DNA from: Streptomyces halstedii
Lineage (GTDB): Bacteria; Actinomycetota; Actinomycetes; Streptomycetales; Streptomycetaceae
Assembly (NCBI GenBank): GCA_000720535.1
Contig: JOAZ01000001.1
Coordinates: forward strand, 1 to 64,000
Reading direction: 5' to 3'
DNA length: 64,000 bases
Part shown: positions 46,153-54,683 of the stretch, piece after piece
Position numbering within the stretch: position 1 is the first letter of the stretch
Layout of the letters: every line of letters starts with the position of its first letter
Notes under the pieces: generated by a model
What the model was told of the DNA's origin: nothing
Seen by the model: only the letters and a program-made list of their open reading frames with translations
Databases searched by the model: none
Made by a program: the position numbers and the translations under genes

Positions 46153-46401
46153 TCAGGCGGCGGGCGGTGGCGTCGGCGGCGTGCCGCCCCCGTCCTTCTG
46201 GCCGAGGCGGTCGACCGCGTCCTTGGCCTTCTGCGTACCCGACACGATCTTGTCGCTGTACTTGCCCTTGGTGCGCTCGTCGACCGTGCGGGCGGCCTTG
46301 TCGAGACCCTGGTCGATCTTGTCCCCGTGCTGCTGCGCGAGGTCGCCGACCTTCTCCTTGGCCGGGGCCAGCTTGGCCTTCAGGTTGTCCAGGAAACCCA
46401 T
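46153..46401 (-). CDS. Small antitoxin-like helical protein (MT0933 type)
   Basis: 82 residues beginning MGFLDNLKAKLAPAKEKVGDLAQQ, Lys/Asp-rich and helical, with a Pro tail. It matches the family named MT0933-like antitoxin in mycobacteria (Rv0909 type). No toxin gene adjoins it, so the name may not reflect function here. ATG 46401 has GGAAGGTGA upstream. It is divergent from miaA. Confidence 0.8.
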   Translation of the reverse strand: MGFLDNLKAKLAPAKEKVGDLAQQHGDKIDQGLDKAARTVDERTKGKYSDKIVSGTQKAKDAVDRLGQKDGGGTPPTPPPAA

Positions 46402-46535
46402 GGGGTCACCTTCCGTGCTGGGGGACTGTGCTCTCGATTTTACCCGTGCGAGGGCGATCGCGCGTGGCCCCGGAGGCGTCCGGCCGCGCATGGCGCCCCG
46501 GGTGTCACCCCCCGGTCCACGGCGTCTTGAAATTT

Positions 46536-46548
46536 GAGACACTGTCTC
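46536..46548. promoter_or_regulatory. Palindromic site directly before miaA
   Basis: GAGACA-C-TGTCTC, two bases before the GTG start of miaA, with TTGAAA at 46527-46532 just upstream in an unusually AT-rich patch. It could be an operator in the promoter shared by miaA and the divergent small gene. Confidence 0.4.
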
Positions 46549-46549
46549 G

Positions 46550-47488
46550 GTGAGAAGACAGGCTCCCACCCCTCGTGTCATCACCGTCGTCGGCCCCACC
46601 GCGGCCGGGAAGTCCGATCTCGGGGTGTTCCTCGCCCAGCGGCTCGGCGGTGAGGTGGTCAACGCGGACTCCATGCAGCTCTACCGGGGGATGGACATCG
46701 GTACGGCGAAGCTGACGCCCGCCGAGCGCGGAGGGATCCCCCACCACCTTCTGGACGTGTGGGACGTCACCGACACGGCCAGCGTCGCCGAGTACCAGCG
46801 GCTCGCGCGCGCGGAGATCGACCGGCTGCTGGCCGCGGGCCGCGTTCCCGTCCTGGTGGGCGGCTCCGGGCTCTACGTGAAGGGCGCCATCGACGCCCTG
46901 GAGTTCCCGGGGACCGACCCGGAGGTACGCGCCCGGCTGGAGGACGAGCTGGCCCGGAACGGCTCCGGGGCCCTGCACGCCCGGCTGGCCGACGCGGACC
47001 CACAGGCGGCTCGGGCCATCCTGGCCGGCAACGGCCGCCGTATCGTCCGCGCCCTGGAGGTCATCGAGATCACGGGCAAGCCCTTCACGGCCAACCTCCC
47101 GGGCGACGAGGCCGTCTACGACGCCGTGCAGATCGGGGTGGACGTCGAACGCCCGGAGCTGGACGCCCGGATCACCGCCCGGGTGGACCGGATGTGGGAG
47201 GCGGGCCTGGTGGACGAGGTGCGCCACCTGGAAGCCCTCGGTCTGCGGGAGGGGCGCACGGCCTCCCGGGCGCTCGGCTACCAGCAGGTGCTGGCCGCGC
47301 TCGCCGGTGAGTGCACCGAACAGGAGGCGCGCGCCGAAACCGTACGCGCCACCAAACGCTTCGCGCGCCGTCAGGACTCGTGGTTCCGGCGCGACGCGCG
47401 CGTGCGGTGGCTGAGCGGGGCCGAGGCGCGGCGCCGGGAACTCCCGGCACTCGCGCTGGCGTTGGTCGAACAGGCGGTCACAGCCTGA
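46550..47488 (+). CDS. miaA: tRNA dimethylallyltransferase MiaA
   Basis: 312 residues. P-loop GPTAAGKS (15-22), substrate-recognition DSMQLYRGMDIGTAK, VGGSGLYVKG and the RRQDSWFRRD C-terminal motif. It transfers a dimethylallyl group to A37 of tRNAs reading UNN codons, the substrate for MiaB. GTG 46550 gives the short N-terminus typical of the family. Confidence 0.95.
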   Translation: MRRQAPTPRVITVVGPTAAGKSDLGVFLAQRLGGEVVNADSMQLYRGMDIGTAKLTPAERGGIPHHLLDVWDVTDTASVAEYQRLARAEIDRLLAAGRVPVLVGGSGLYVKGAIDALEFPGTDPEVRARLEDELARNGSGALHARLADADPQAARAILAGNGRRIVRALEVIEITGKPFTANLPGDEAVYDAVQIGVDVERPELDARITARVDRMWEAGLVDEVRHLEALGLREGRTASRALGYQQVLAALAGECTEQEARAETVRATKRFARRQDSWFRRDARVRWLSGAEARRRELPALALALVEQAVTA

Positions 47489-47589
47489 TCACGTGATGGC
47501 ATCGGGACGCTCCGACCGTCATTTCGGCCGTCGCGAGCGTGCCATCATCGAGCATCGATCGACCAGTGGAGTCAGAGTGGGGAGGGCGC

Positions 47590-48060
47590 GTGGCGATGGC
47601 GGCCGGCCCTCGTGACACCGACCAGGAAGCACCGGATACGCGGCACGAGGCGGGACGCCTCAGCCCCGACGGACCCGATGGACCCGACGGCCCTGACGGG
47701 CTCGACGGAACCGAAGTGTCCCCCGAGGTCGAGGTCGAACTCCGTCCGGCCCGGCGCCTGCGGATCTGGCAGCTCGCGCCCATCGTGGTCCTGGCGGCAC
47801 TCGGCTCCCTGATGTTCGCCTTCCCCCTCGCCTTCGAGTTCGGCGACGGCGGGCCCGTCGTGGCCATGCTCGGACTGCTGATCAGCGGGTGCGCGGCCGG
47901 CTGGGGCATGATGGCGGCCCGCCGGGTGGGCCACACCTGGCCCGGCCTGCCGGCCAGGGGATCGGCCGAACGCCCGGACTGGCGCGTCGTCGGCCTCTAC
48001 GCCGCCGTCTGCGCCGTACTGGTCGCGCTCGCCGTCTGGCGCGTCGCCCGCCTGGGCTGA
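47590..48060 (+). CDS. Hypothetical integral membrane protein
   Basis: 156 residues. A hydrophilic N-terminus with PDGPDGPDGPDGLDG repeats, then three membrane helices (~66-85, ~92-112, ~133-151). No known family recognised. GTG 47590 was chosen because GGGGAGG lies five bases upstream; ATG 47596 is an alternative. Conserved position between miaA and dapF in streptomycetes; function unknown. Confidence 0.7.
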   Translation: MAMAAGPRDTDQEAPDTRHEAGRLSPDGPDGPDGPDGLDGTEVSPEVEVELRPARRLRIWQLAPIVVLAALGSLMFAFPLAFEFGDGGPVVAMLGLLISGCAAGWGMMAARRVGHTWPGLPARGSAERPDWRVVGLYAAVCAVLVALAVWRVARLG

Positions 48061-48138
48061 GACACCGCCCGGACCGGGACCCGTCCAGGGCCCGGACCGG
48101 GGCCGCGGACTGTCGGCGCCGCCTCGTACAGTGGGATC

Positions 48139-49011
48139 GTGAGCACTTCCCAGATCGCCTTCCTCAAGGGCCACGGCACCGAGAACGACTTCGTGATCGT
48201 TCCCGACCCGGACAACGCCGTGGACCTGCCCGCCTCCGTCGTCGCCCGGCTCTGCGACCGGCGGGCCGGCATCGGCGGCGACGGACTGCTGCACGTCGTG
48301 CGCTCCGCCGCGCACCCCGACGCCCGCTCCATGGCCGGACAGGCCGAGTGGTTCATGGACTACCGCAACGCCGACGGCTCGGTCGCCGAGATGTGCGGCA
48401 ACGGCGTGCGCGTCTTCGCCCGCTACCTGCGGCGCGCCGGCCTCGCCGCGGAGGGGGACCTGGCCGTCGCGACCCGAGGGGGCGTCAAGCGGGTCCGCCT
48501 CGCCGGTGACGGCGCCGTCACCGTCTCCATGGGACGCGCCCGACTCCCCGGAAGCGGCGTGCGGGTCACCGTCGGCGACCGCGGCTGGGACGCCCGCAAC
48601 GTGAACATGGGCAATCCGCACGCCGTCGCGTTCGTCGAGGACCTGGCACACGCCGGTGACCTGCTCTCCGCCCCGTCGTTCACCCCGGCCTTCGTCTACC
48701 CGGACGGCGTCAACGTCGAGTTCGTCGTGGACCGCGGACCTGGCCACCTCGCGATGCGCGTGCACGAGCGCGGATCCGGCGAGACCCGCTCCTGCGGCAC
48801 GGGTGCCTGCGCCGTGGCCGTCGCCGCCGCCCGCCGGGACGGCGTGGACCCGGCCGTGACCGGGACCCCCGCCATGTACACCGTGGACCTGCCCGGCGGC
48901 ACGCTGGTCGTCACCGAATTCCCGGACGGCAGCGTCGACATGACGGGCCCCGCCGTGATCGTCGCCGAGGGCGTGGTCGACGTGGACCTTCTCGAAACGG
49001 TGATCGGGTAG
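48139..49011 (+). CDS. dapF: Diaminopimelate epimerase
   Basis: 290 residues. Catalytic cysteines in MCGNGVRV (Cys86) and SCGTGACA (Cys219), and the family N-terminus FLKGHGTENDFVI. It converts LL- to meso-diaminopimelate for lysine and, in other bacteria, peptidoglycan; Streptomyces walls use the LL form, so here it mainly serves lysine. GTG 48139 has TACAGT eight bases upstream, a leaderless arrangement. Confidence 0.95.
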   Translation: MSTSQIAFLKGHGTENDFVIVPDPDNAVDLPASVVARLCDRRAGIGGDGLLHVVRSAAHPDARSMAGQAEWFMDYRNADGSVAEMCGNGVRVFARYLRRAGLAAEGDLAVATRGGVKRVRLAGDGAVTVSMGRARLPGSGVRVTVGDRGWDARNVNMGNPHAVAFVEDLAHAGDLLSAPSFTPAFVYPDGVNVEFVVDRGPGHLAMRVHERGSGETRSCGTGACAVAVAAARRDGVDPAVTGTPAMYTVDLPGGTLVVTEFPDGSVDMTGPAVIVAEGVVDVDLLETVIG

Positions 49012-49150
49012 AGCTTCGCTCGAATGGGTGATCCGTTTCACGCTGAGCGAGAGCCGGACTGCGCCACGTGGTGGGCTCGGTAGCATCAAGCACCGGCCCC
49101 GAGCGGCGTCCGCCCCTCTCACCGCCGGTCGACGCTGCCGGAGGTCCCCC

Positions 49151-51310
49151 ATGAGCGCAGAGGCCACCGATCCAGGTGCTCACGCACGCAAGCGCGGTCG
49201 TCCACGGATCGACCTGCGCCGGCTGGGCCGTGTCGCCCTGCTCGGTCCGGTGGCCCGCGACCGGCTGCCCGACGCCATCGGGCACGTCGCGGAGGCCCAC
49301 CGCGCCCACCATCCGGACGCCGACCTCACGGTCCTGCGCAGGGCCTACGTCCTGGCCGAGTCCTCCCACCGCGGCCAGATGCGCAAGAGCGGCGAGCCGT
49401 ACATCACGCATCCGCTCGCCGTCACCCTGATCCTCGCCGAACTCGGCGCCGGGACGACGACGCTGACGGCCTCTCTGCTCCACGACACCGTGGAGGACAC
49501 CGAGGTGACGCTCGATCAGGTACGCGAGCAGTTCGGCGACGAGGTCTGCTACCTGGTGGACGGGGTCACCAAGCTGGAGAAGGTCGACTACGGCGCGGCC
49601 GCCGAACCCGAGACCTTCCGCAAGATGCTCGTCGCCACGGGCAACGACGTACGGGTCATGTCGATCAAACTGGCCGACCGGCTGCACAACATGCGCACCC
49701 TCGGGGTCATGCGGCCCGAGAAGCAGGCCAGGATCGCCAAGGTCACCCGGGACGTCCTCATCCCCCTCGCCGAACGCCTCGGCGTACAGGCCCTCAAGAC
49801 GGAGCTGGAGGACCTGGTCTTCGCCATCCTCCACCCCGAGGAGTACGCGGGCACCCGGGCGCTGATCGCCGCGGCGGACGGCGGCCAGGACCCGCTGGCG
49901 GAGATCGCCGAGAGCGTGCGGGCGACCCTGCGTGAGGCCGGTATCAACGCCGAAGTCCTCATCAGGCCCCGCCACTTCGTGTCCGTGCACCGGGTCCGGA
50001 GCAAACGCGGCGCACTGCGGGGCACCGACTTCGGGCGGCTGCTGGTGCTGGTCTCCGAGGACGCCGACTGCTACGCGGTCCTGGGGGAGCTGCACACCTG
50101 CTTCACCCCGGTCGTCTCCGAGTTCAAGGACTTCATCGCGGCGCCGAAGTTCAACCTGTACCAGTCACTGCACACCGCGGTCGTCGGGCCCGAGGGCGCG
50201 GTCGCCGAAGTGCTCATCCGTACCCACCGGATGCACAAGGTCGCCGAGGCGGGCGTCGTCGCCCTGGGCAACCCCTATGTGCAGGACGGCACCACCGCGG
50301 CCCAGCACGACGAGCCCGTGGACGGCGAGCGGGCCGACCCGACCAGACCCGGCTGGCTCTCCCGGCTCCTCCAGTGGCAGGAGTCCGCGACCGACCCGGA
50401 CACGTTCTGGACCACCCTGCGCGACGACCTCGCCCAGGACCGGGAGATCACCGTCTTCGGCGCCGAGGGCGGCACGCTCGGGCTGCCCGCCGGCGCGAGC
50501 TGCGTCGACGCCGCGTACGCCCGGTACGGCGACGCGGCGCACGGCTGTATAGGGGCGCGCGTCAACGGGCGCCTGGCCACCCTGAGCACCGTCCTGACCG
50601 ACGGCGACACGGTCCAGCTGCTCCTGGCCCAGGACGCCTCCTCCGGGCCCTCCCCGGAGTGGCTGGACCACGCCCGTACGCCCGCCGCGAGGATCGCGAT
50701 CGCCGGGTGGCTCGAAGCGCACCCGGACGGGGCCCCGGGGAGCCACAAGACCCGGCCCGCACCGCCCCGGGCCCAGGACCGCGCCGCCGACGACCCCGTG
50801 CCCGGCCTCGGCCCCGGCCCCGGCAGGACGGGTGACCGGGACACCGGCGTGACCGTGGACGTGCCGGGCGCGCCCGTCCGGCTCGCCGGCTGCTGCACCC
50901 CCGTCCCGCCCGACGACATCATCGGCTTCACCGTGCGCGGCGGAGCCGTCACCGTGCACCGCCGGGAATGCCCCGCCACCGCCCGGATGCGGGCGGTGGG
51001 CCGGCCCGCCGTCGGCGCCCGCTGGCACGACACCGGAGCGTGGGGCGGGCCCGCCGACCACCGGGTCACCCTGGTCGCCGAGTCCTTCGGACGCCCCCGG
51101 CTGCTCGCCGACCTCACCGAGGCCATCGCGGCCGCCGACGCGGCCATCGTGTCGGCCACCGTGGAACCGCCGAGCGAGCAGCGCGTCCGGCACACCTACA
51201 CCCTCCAGCTCCCCGACGCGGCCGGACTCCCCGCGCTGATGCGGGCGATGCGCGCCGTACCGGGCGTCTACGACGTCAGCCGCGCCCAGCAGCCCGCCGC
51301 CGCCCGCTGA
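49151..51310 (+). CDS. rshA: RelA/SpoT homologue (RshA type)
   Basis: 719 residues. N-terminal HD hydrolase domain with intact motifs (THPLAVTL, SLLHDTVEDTEVT, KLADRLHNMRTL), a synthetase-like domain (~225-370; EFKDFIAAPKFNLYQSLHT, EVLIRT), TGS (~425-490), a Cys-containing domain (GCCTPVPPDD) and a C-terminal ACT (~625-705). Compared with classical Rel, the ATP-binding loop (RPRHFVSVHR) and the DxxGxR motif (DFGRLLVLV) are altered, so it may be mainly a (p)ppGpp hydrolase. The position matches the second RelA/SpoT homologue of S. coelicolor, rshA. ATG 49151 follows GGAGG. Confidence 0.88.
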   Translation: MSAEATDPGAHARKRGRPRIDLRRLGRVALLGPVARDRLPDAIGHVAEAHRAHHPDADLTVLRRAYVLAESSHRGQMRKSGEPYITHPLAVTLILAELGAGTTTLTASLLHDTVEDTEVTLDQVREQFGDEVCYLVDGVTKLEKVDYGAAAEPETFRKMLVATGNDVRVMSIKLADRLHNMRTLGVMRPEKQARIAKVTRDVLIPLAERLGVQALKTELEDLVFAILHPEEYAGTRALIAAADGGQDPLAEIAESVRATLREAGINAEVLIRPRHFVSVHRVRSKRGALRGTDFGRLLVLVSEDADCYAVLGELHTCFTPVVSEFKDFIAAPKFNLYQSLHTAVVGPEGAVAEVLIRTHRMHKVAEAGVVALGNPYVQDGTTAAQHDEPVDGERADPTRPGWLSRLLQWQESATDPDTFWTTLRDDLAQDREITVFGAEGGTLGLPAGASCVDAAYARYGDAAHGCIGARVNGRLATLSTVLTDGDTVQLLLAQDASSGPSPEWLDHARTPAARIAIAGWLEAHPDGAPGSHKTRPAPPRAQDRAADDPVPGLGPGPGRTGDRDTGVTVDVPGAPVRLAGCCTPVPPDDIIGFTVRGGAVTVHRRECPATARMRAVGRPAVGARWHDTGAWGGPADHRVTLVAESFGRPRLLADLTEAIAAADAAIVSATVEPPSEQRVRHTYTLQLPDAAGLPALMRAMRAVPGVYDVSRAQQPAAAR

Positions 51311-51401
51311 ACCCAGTCCCGCGACGGACCCGGCGACCCCGTTCGGGTGGTGCGGCGCGCGCCACCCCCACCCGGGGTGTTTCCGCTGGTAGCGGTAGTG
51401 C

Positions 51402-52892
51402 ATGCCGCACACCTCCCGCCGACTGCGTGCCGCGCTGCTGGTCACCGCGTCGGCCGCCCTCGTCGCCGCGACCCTGCCCGCCCCCGAACCGCTCGGCATC
51501 GGTGACCGCCTCTTCCCCCACCTCGGCAACCCCGGGTACGACGTCCTCGCCTACGACATCTCGCTCACCTACCGGGGGAAGAACACCGAACCCCTCGACG
51601 CCGTCACGACCATCGACGCGCGGACCACGCACCCCCTGGAGCGTGTCAACCTCGACTTCGCCGTGGGGACCGTCGAGACCGTCGAGGTCGACGGACGCGC
51701 CGCCGAGTTCGCCACCCGGGACGAGGATCTCGTCATCCGGCCACCGGACCGTCTCCCGGCCGGTGTGCCCGTCCGCATCACCGTCCGGCACACCAGCGAC
51801 CCCTCCGGGGACCCGTCCCGCGGCGGGTGGGTGCGCACCGCGGACGGTCTCGCGATGGCCAACCAGGCGGACGCCGCCCACCGGGTCTTCCCCGGCAACG
51901 ACCACCCGGCGGACAAGGCCTACTTCACCTTCCGGGTCACCGCCCCGAACGACCTCACGGTGGTGGCGGGCGGTCTGCCGGCGGGACGGCGGCGGCACGG
52001 GGACACGACCACCTGGACCTACCGCACCGCCCACCCGATGGCCACGGAACTGGCCCAGGTGTCCATCGGCCGCTCCACCGTCCCGCACCGCACGGGCCCC
52101 CACGGGCTGCCGGTCCGCGACGTGGTGCCCTCCGCCGACCGCGACATCCTGGAACCCTGGCTGGACAAGACCCCGAAGCACCTGGCCTGGATGGAGGAGC
52201 AGGTCGGCCCGTACCCGTTCGAGACGTACGGACTGCTGGTGGCCGACACCGAGACCGGCTTCGAACTGGAGACCCAGACCCTCTCGCTCTTCGAACGGTC
52301 CCTGTTCACCGAGCCCGCCTACCCCGCCTGGTACATCGAATCGGTCATGGTGCACGAGCTCGCCCACCAGTGGTTCGGCGACAGCGTCTCGCCCCGGGTC
52401 TGGTCCGATCTCTGGCTCAACGAGGGACACGCCACCTGGTACGAGGCCCGGTACGCCGAGGAGCACGCCGACAAGCCGCTCGAACAACGCATGCGGGAGG
52501 CCTACACCCACTCCGACGCCTGGCGCGCCGCGGGCGGACCGCCCGCCCACCCCGACCCGCCCTCACCGGACCACAAGATCAGCCTGTTCCGGCCGGTGGT
52601 CTACGACGGCAGCGCCCTCGTCCTGTACGCCCTGCGGCAGGAGATCGGCGCGGATGCCTTCGACCGCCTGGAGCGGGCCTGGGTGCGCGGGCACCGGGAC
52701 CGCTCGGCCACCACCGCGGACTTCACCCGGCTCGCCGCACGGATCGCCGGACGGGACCTGACGGCGTTCTTCGACGGCTGGCTCTTCGGCGAGAAGACAC
52801 CGCCCATGCCGGGGCACCCCGACTGGCGTGGCGCGGCCCCCCGTACCGCCGCCGGGCCGCGGGCCGCCGTACCCGCCCCGAAACCCGGGTGA
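51402..52892 (+). CDS. Secreted M1-family metallopeptidase
   Basis: 496 residues. A signal peptide (~1-28, RRLRAALLVTASAALVAATLPAPA-like) and a gluzincin M1 peptidase domain: HELAHQWFGD (His318, Glu319, His322) and the distal zinc ligand in NEGHATW (Glu341). The GxMEN exopeptidase motif appears as TGFELETQT, lacking the usual Met-Glu-Asn, so substrate binding may differ from aminopeptidase N. The C-terminal ARM-repeat domain of full-length M1 enzymes is missing, as in the short bacterial class. No ribosome binding site is seen before ATG 51402. Confidence 0.9.
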   Translation: MPHTSRRLRAALLVTASAALVAATLPAPEPLGIGDRLFPHLGNPGYDVLAYDISLTYRGKNTEPLDAVTTIDARTTHPLERVNLDFAVGTVETVEVDGRAAEFATRDEDLVIRPPDRLPAGVPVRITVRHTSDPSGDPSRGGWVRTADGLAMANQADAAHRVFPGNDHPADKAYFTFRVTAPNDLTVVAGGLPAGRRRHGDTTTWTYRTAHPMATELAQVSIGRSTVPHRTGPHGLPVRDVVPSADRDILEPWLDKTPKHLAWMEEQVGPYPFETYGLLVADTETGFELETQTLSLFERSLFTEPAYPAWYIESVMVHELAHQWFGDSVSPRVWSDLWLNEGHATWYEARYAEEHADKPLEQRMREAYTHSDAWRAAGGPPAHPDPPSPDHKISLFRPVVYDGSALVLYALRQEIGADAFDRLERAWVRGHRDRSATTADFTRLAARIAGRDLTAFFDGWLFGEKTPPMPGHPDWRGAAPRTAAGPRAAVPAPKPG

Positions 52893-53025
52893 CGGGTCCA
52901 TCGGGGGCATGCCACTATCGACACACCGGCACGGCGACGGCCCGCGGGATCCCGGTCCATGGGAATCTTCCGGCGGCGTCACACGTTGTGACCGGTGTAA
53001 CGACTTCCATCGACGTAAGGATCCA

Positions 53026-54546
53026 ATGACCTCCTCTTCCTCCCTTCCCCAGGACGCGCAGGACGCGCAGAGCGCCACGGACACCGCGTCCGAAAGCCTC
53101 ACCGAGAGCCTTCGGGCCGACGCCCTGATGGAAGAGGACGTCGCCTGGAGCCACGAGATCGACACCGAGCGGGACGGCGAACAGCTCGACCGCTCGGAGC
53201 GCGCGGCCCTGCGCCGTGTGGCCGGGCTCTCCACCGAGCTGGAGGACGTCACCGAGGTCGAGTACCGCCAGCTGCGCCTGGAGCGCGTGGTGCTGGTCGG
53301 TGTCTGGACCTCCGGCACGGTGACCGACGCGCAGAACTCCCTCGCCGAGCTGGCCGCCCTGGCCGAGACGGCCGGCGCGATGGTGCTCGACGCCGTCTTC
53401 CAGCGGCGCGACAAGCCGGACCCGGCCACCTACATCGGCTCGGGCAAGGCGCTGGAGCTGCGTGACATCGTCCTCGAATCGGGGGCGGACACCGTCGTCT
53501 GCGACGGTGAGCTGAGCCCCGGCCAGCTGATCCACCTCGAAGACGTCGTCAAGGTCAAGGTGGTCGACAGGACCGCGCTGATCCTCGACATCTTCGCCCA
53601 GCACGCCAAGTCCCGTGAGGGCAAGGCGCAGGTCTCGCTGGCGCAGATGCAGTACATGCTGCCGAGGCTGCGCGGCTGGGGCCAGTCCCTCTCCCGGCAG
53701 ATGGGCGGCGGCGGATCCAGCGGCGGTGGCGGCATGGCCACCCGTGGTCCTGGTGAGACCAAGATCGAGACAGACCGGCGCCGCATCCGCGAGAAGATGG
53801 CGAAGATGCGCCGCGAGATCGCGGAGATGAAGACCGGCCGCGAGATCAAGCGCCAGGAGCGCAGGCGCAACAAGGTGCCCTCGGTGGCGATCGCCGGATA
53901 CACCAACGCGGGCAAGTCCTCCCTGCTCAACCGGCTCACCGGCGCGGGCGTGCTGGTGGAGAACGCGCTGTTCGCCACCCTCGACCCGACCGTGCGCCGG
54001 GCCGAGACCCCGAGCGGCCGCCTCTACACGCTGGCCGACACCGTCGGGTTCGTGCGCCACCTTCCGCACCACCTCGTCGAGGCGTTCCGCTCCACGATGG
54101 AGGAGGTCGGCGAGTCCGACCTGATCCTGCACGTGGTGGACGGCGCCCATCCGGTGCCGGAGGAGCAGCTCGCCGCCGTGCGCGAGGTGATCAGGGACGT
54201 CGGCGCCGTCGACGTACCCGAGATCGTCGTGATCAACAAGGCGGACGCGGCCGACCCCCTGGTGCTCCAGAGGCTGCTGCGCAACGAGAAGCACGCGATC
54301 GCCGTGTCGGCGCGCACAGGTGCCGGGATCGACGAGCTGCTCGCGCTCATCGACGCCGAACTGCCCCGCCCGTCCGTCGAGATCGAGGCACTCGTGCCCT
54401 TCACGCAGGGCGCGCTCGTCTCCCGGGTGCACGCCGAGGGCGAGGTGGTCTCCGAGGAGCACACCCCGGAGGGCACCCTGCTCAAGGCCCGGGTCCACGA
54501 GGAACTGGCCGCGGAGCTCTCGACGTTCGTGCCGGCGGCCCACTAG
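53026..54546 (+). CDS. hflX: GTPase HflX
   Basis: 506 residues. N-terminal HflX domain with GSGKALEL and the Gly-rich linker MGGGGSSGGGGMATRGPGETKIETD, then a G domain with P-loop GYTNAGKSS (~290), DTVGFVRHLPHHLVEAF and NKAD. HflX splits stalled ribosomes, mainly under heat stress. AAGGA lies six bases before ATG 53026. The ~75-residue N-terminal extension is acidic and low complexity. Confidence 0.95.
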   Translation: MTSSSSLPQDAQDAQSATDTASESLTESLRADALMEEDVAWSHEIDTERDGEQLDRSERAALRRVAGLSTELEDVTEVEYRQLRLERVVLVGVWTSGTVTDAQNSLAELAALAETAGAMVLDAVFQRRDKPDPATYIGSGKALELRDIVLESGADTVVCDGELSPGQLIHLEDVVKVKVVDRTALILDIFAQHAKSREGKAQVSLAQMQYMLPRLRGWGQSLSRQMGGGGSSGGGGMATRGPGETKIETDRRRIREKMAKMRREIAEMKTGREIKRQERRRNKVPSVAIAGYTNAGKSSLLNRLTGAGVLVENALFATLDPTVRRAETPSGRLYTLADTVGFVRHLPHHLVEAFRSTMEEVGESDLILHVVDGAHPVPEEQLAAVREVIRDVGAVDVPEIVVINKADAADPLVLQRLLRNEKHAIAVSARTGAGIDELLALIDAELPRPSVEIEALVPFTQGALVSRVHAEGEVVSEEHTPEGTLLKARVHEELAAELSTFVPAAH

Positions 54547-54549
54547 CGA

Positions 54550-54603
54550 GTGTTTCGAAAGTCCCGCCCGCCCTCCGGGCGGACGGCGCTACTTTCGAAA
54601 CAC
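54550..54603 (+). repeat. Nested inverted repeat after hflX
   Basis: Outer arms GTGTTTCGAAAGT and ACTTTCGAAACAC (13 bp, perfect) enclose a second hairpin CCGCCCG/CGGGCGG. AT-rich outer arms are unusual for this genome. It starts three bases after the hflX stop and could be a terminator or a small palindromic element. Confidence 0.7.
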
Positions 54604-54627
54604 GCCCAGGCGTACGCACGGCCGTGA

Positions 54628-54675
54628 CATGCCGGAGGCCCGGCCCCCTTCCGAGGGGGCCGGGCCTCCGGCATG
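54628..54675. terminator. Bidirectional terminator between hflX and the protease gene
   Basis: Perfect 22-bp stem from CATGCCGGAGGCCCGGCC around TCCG, just before the stop of the convergent protease gene (54684). Works in both directions. Confidence 0.88.
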
Positions 54676-54683
54676 TGCGGGAC

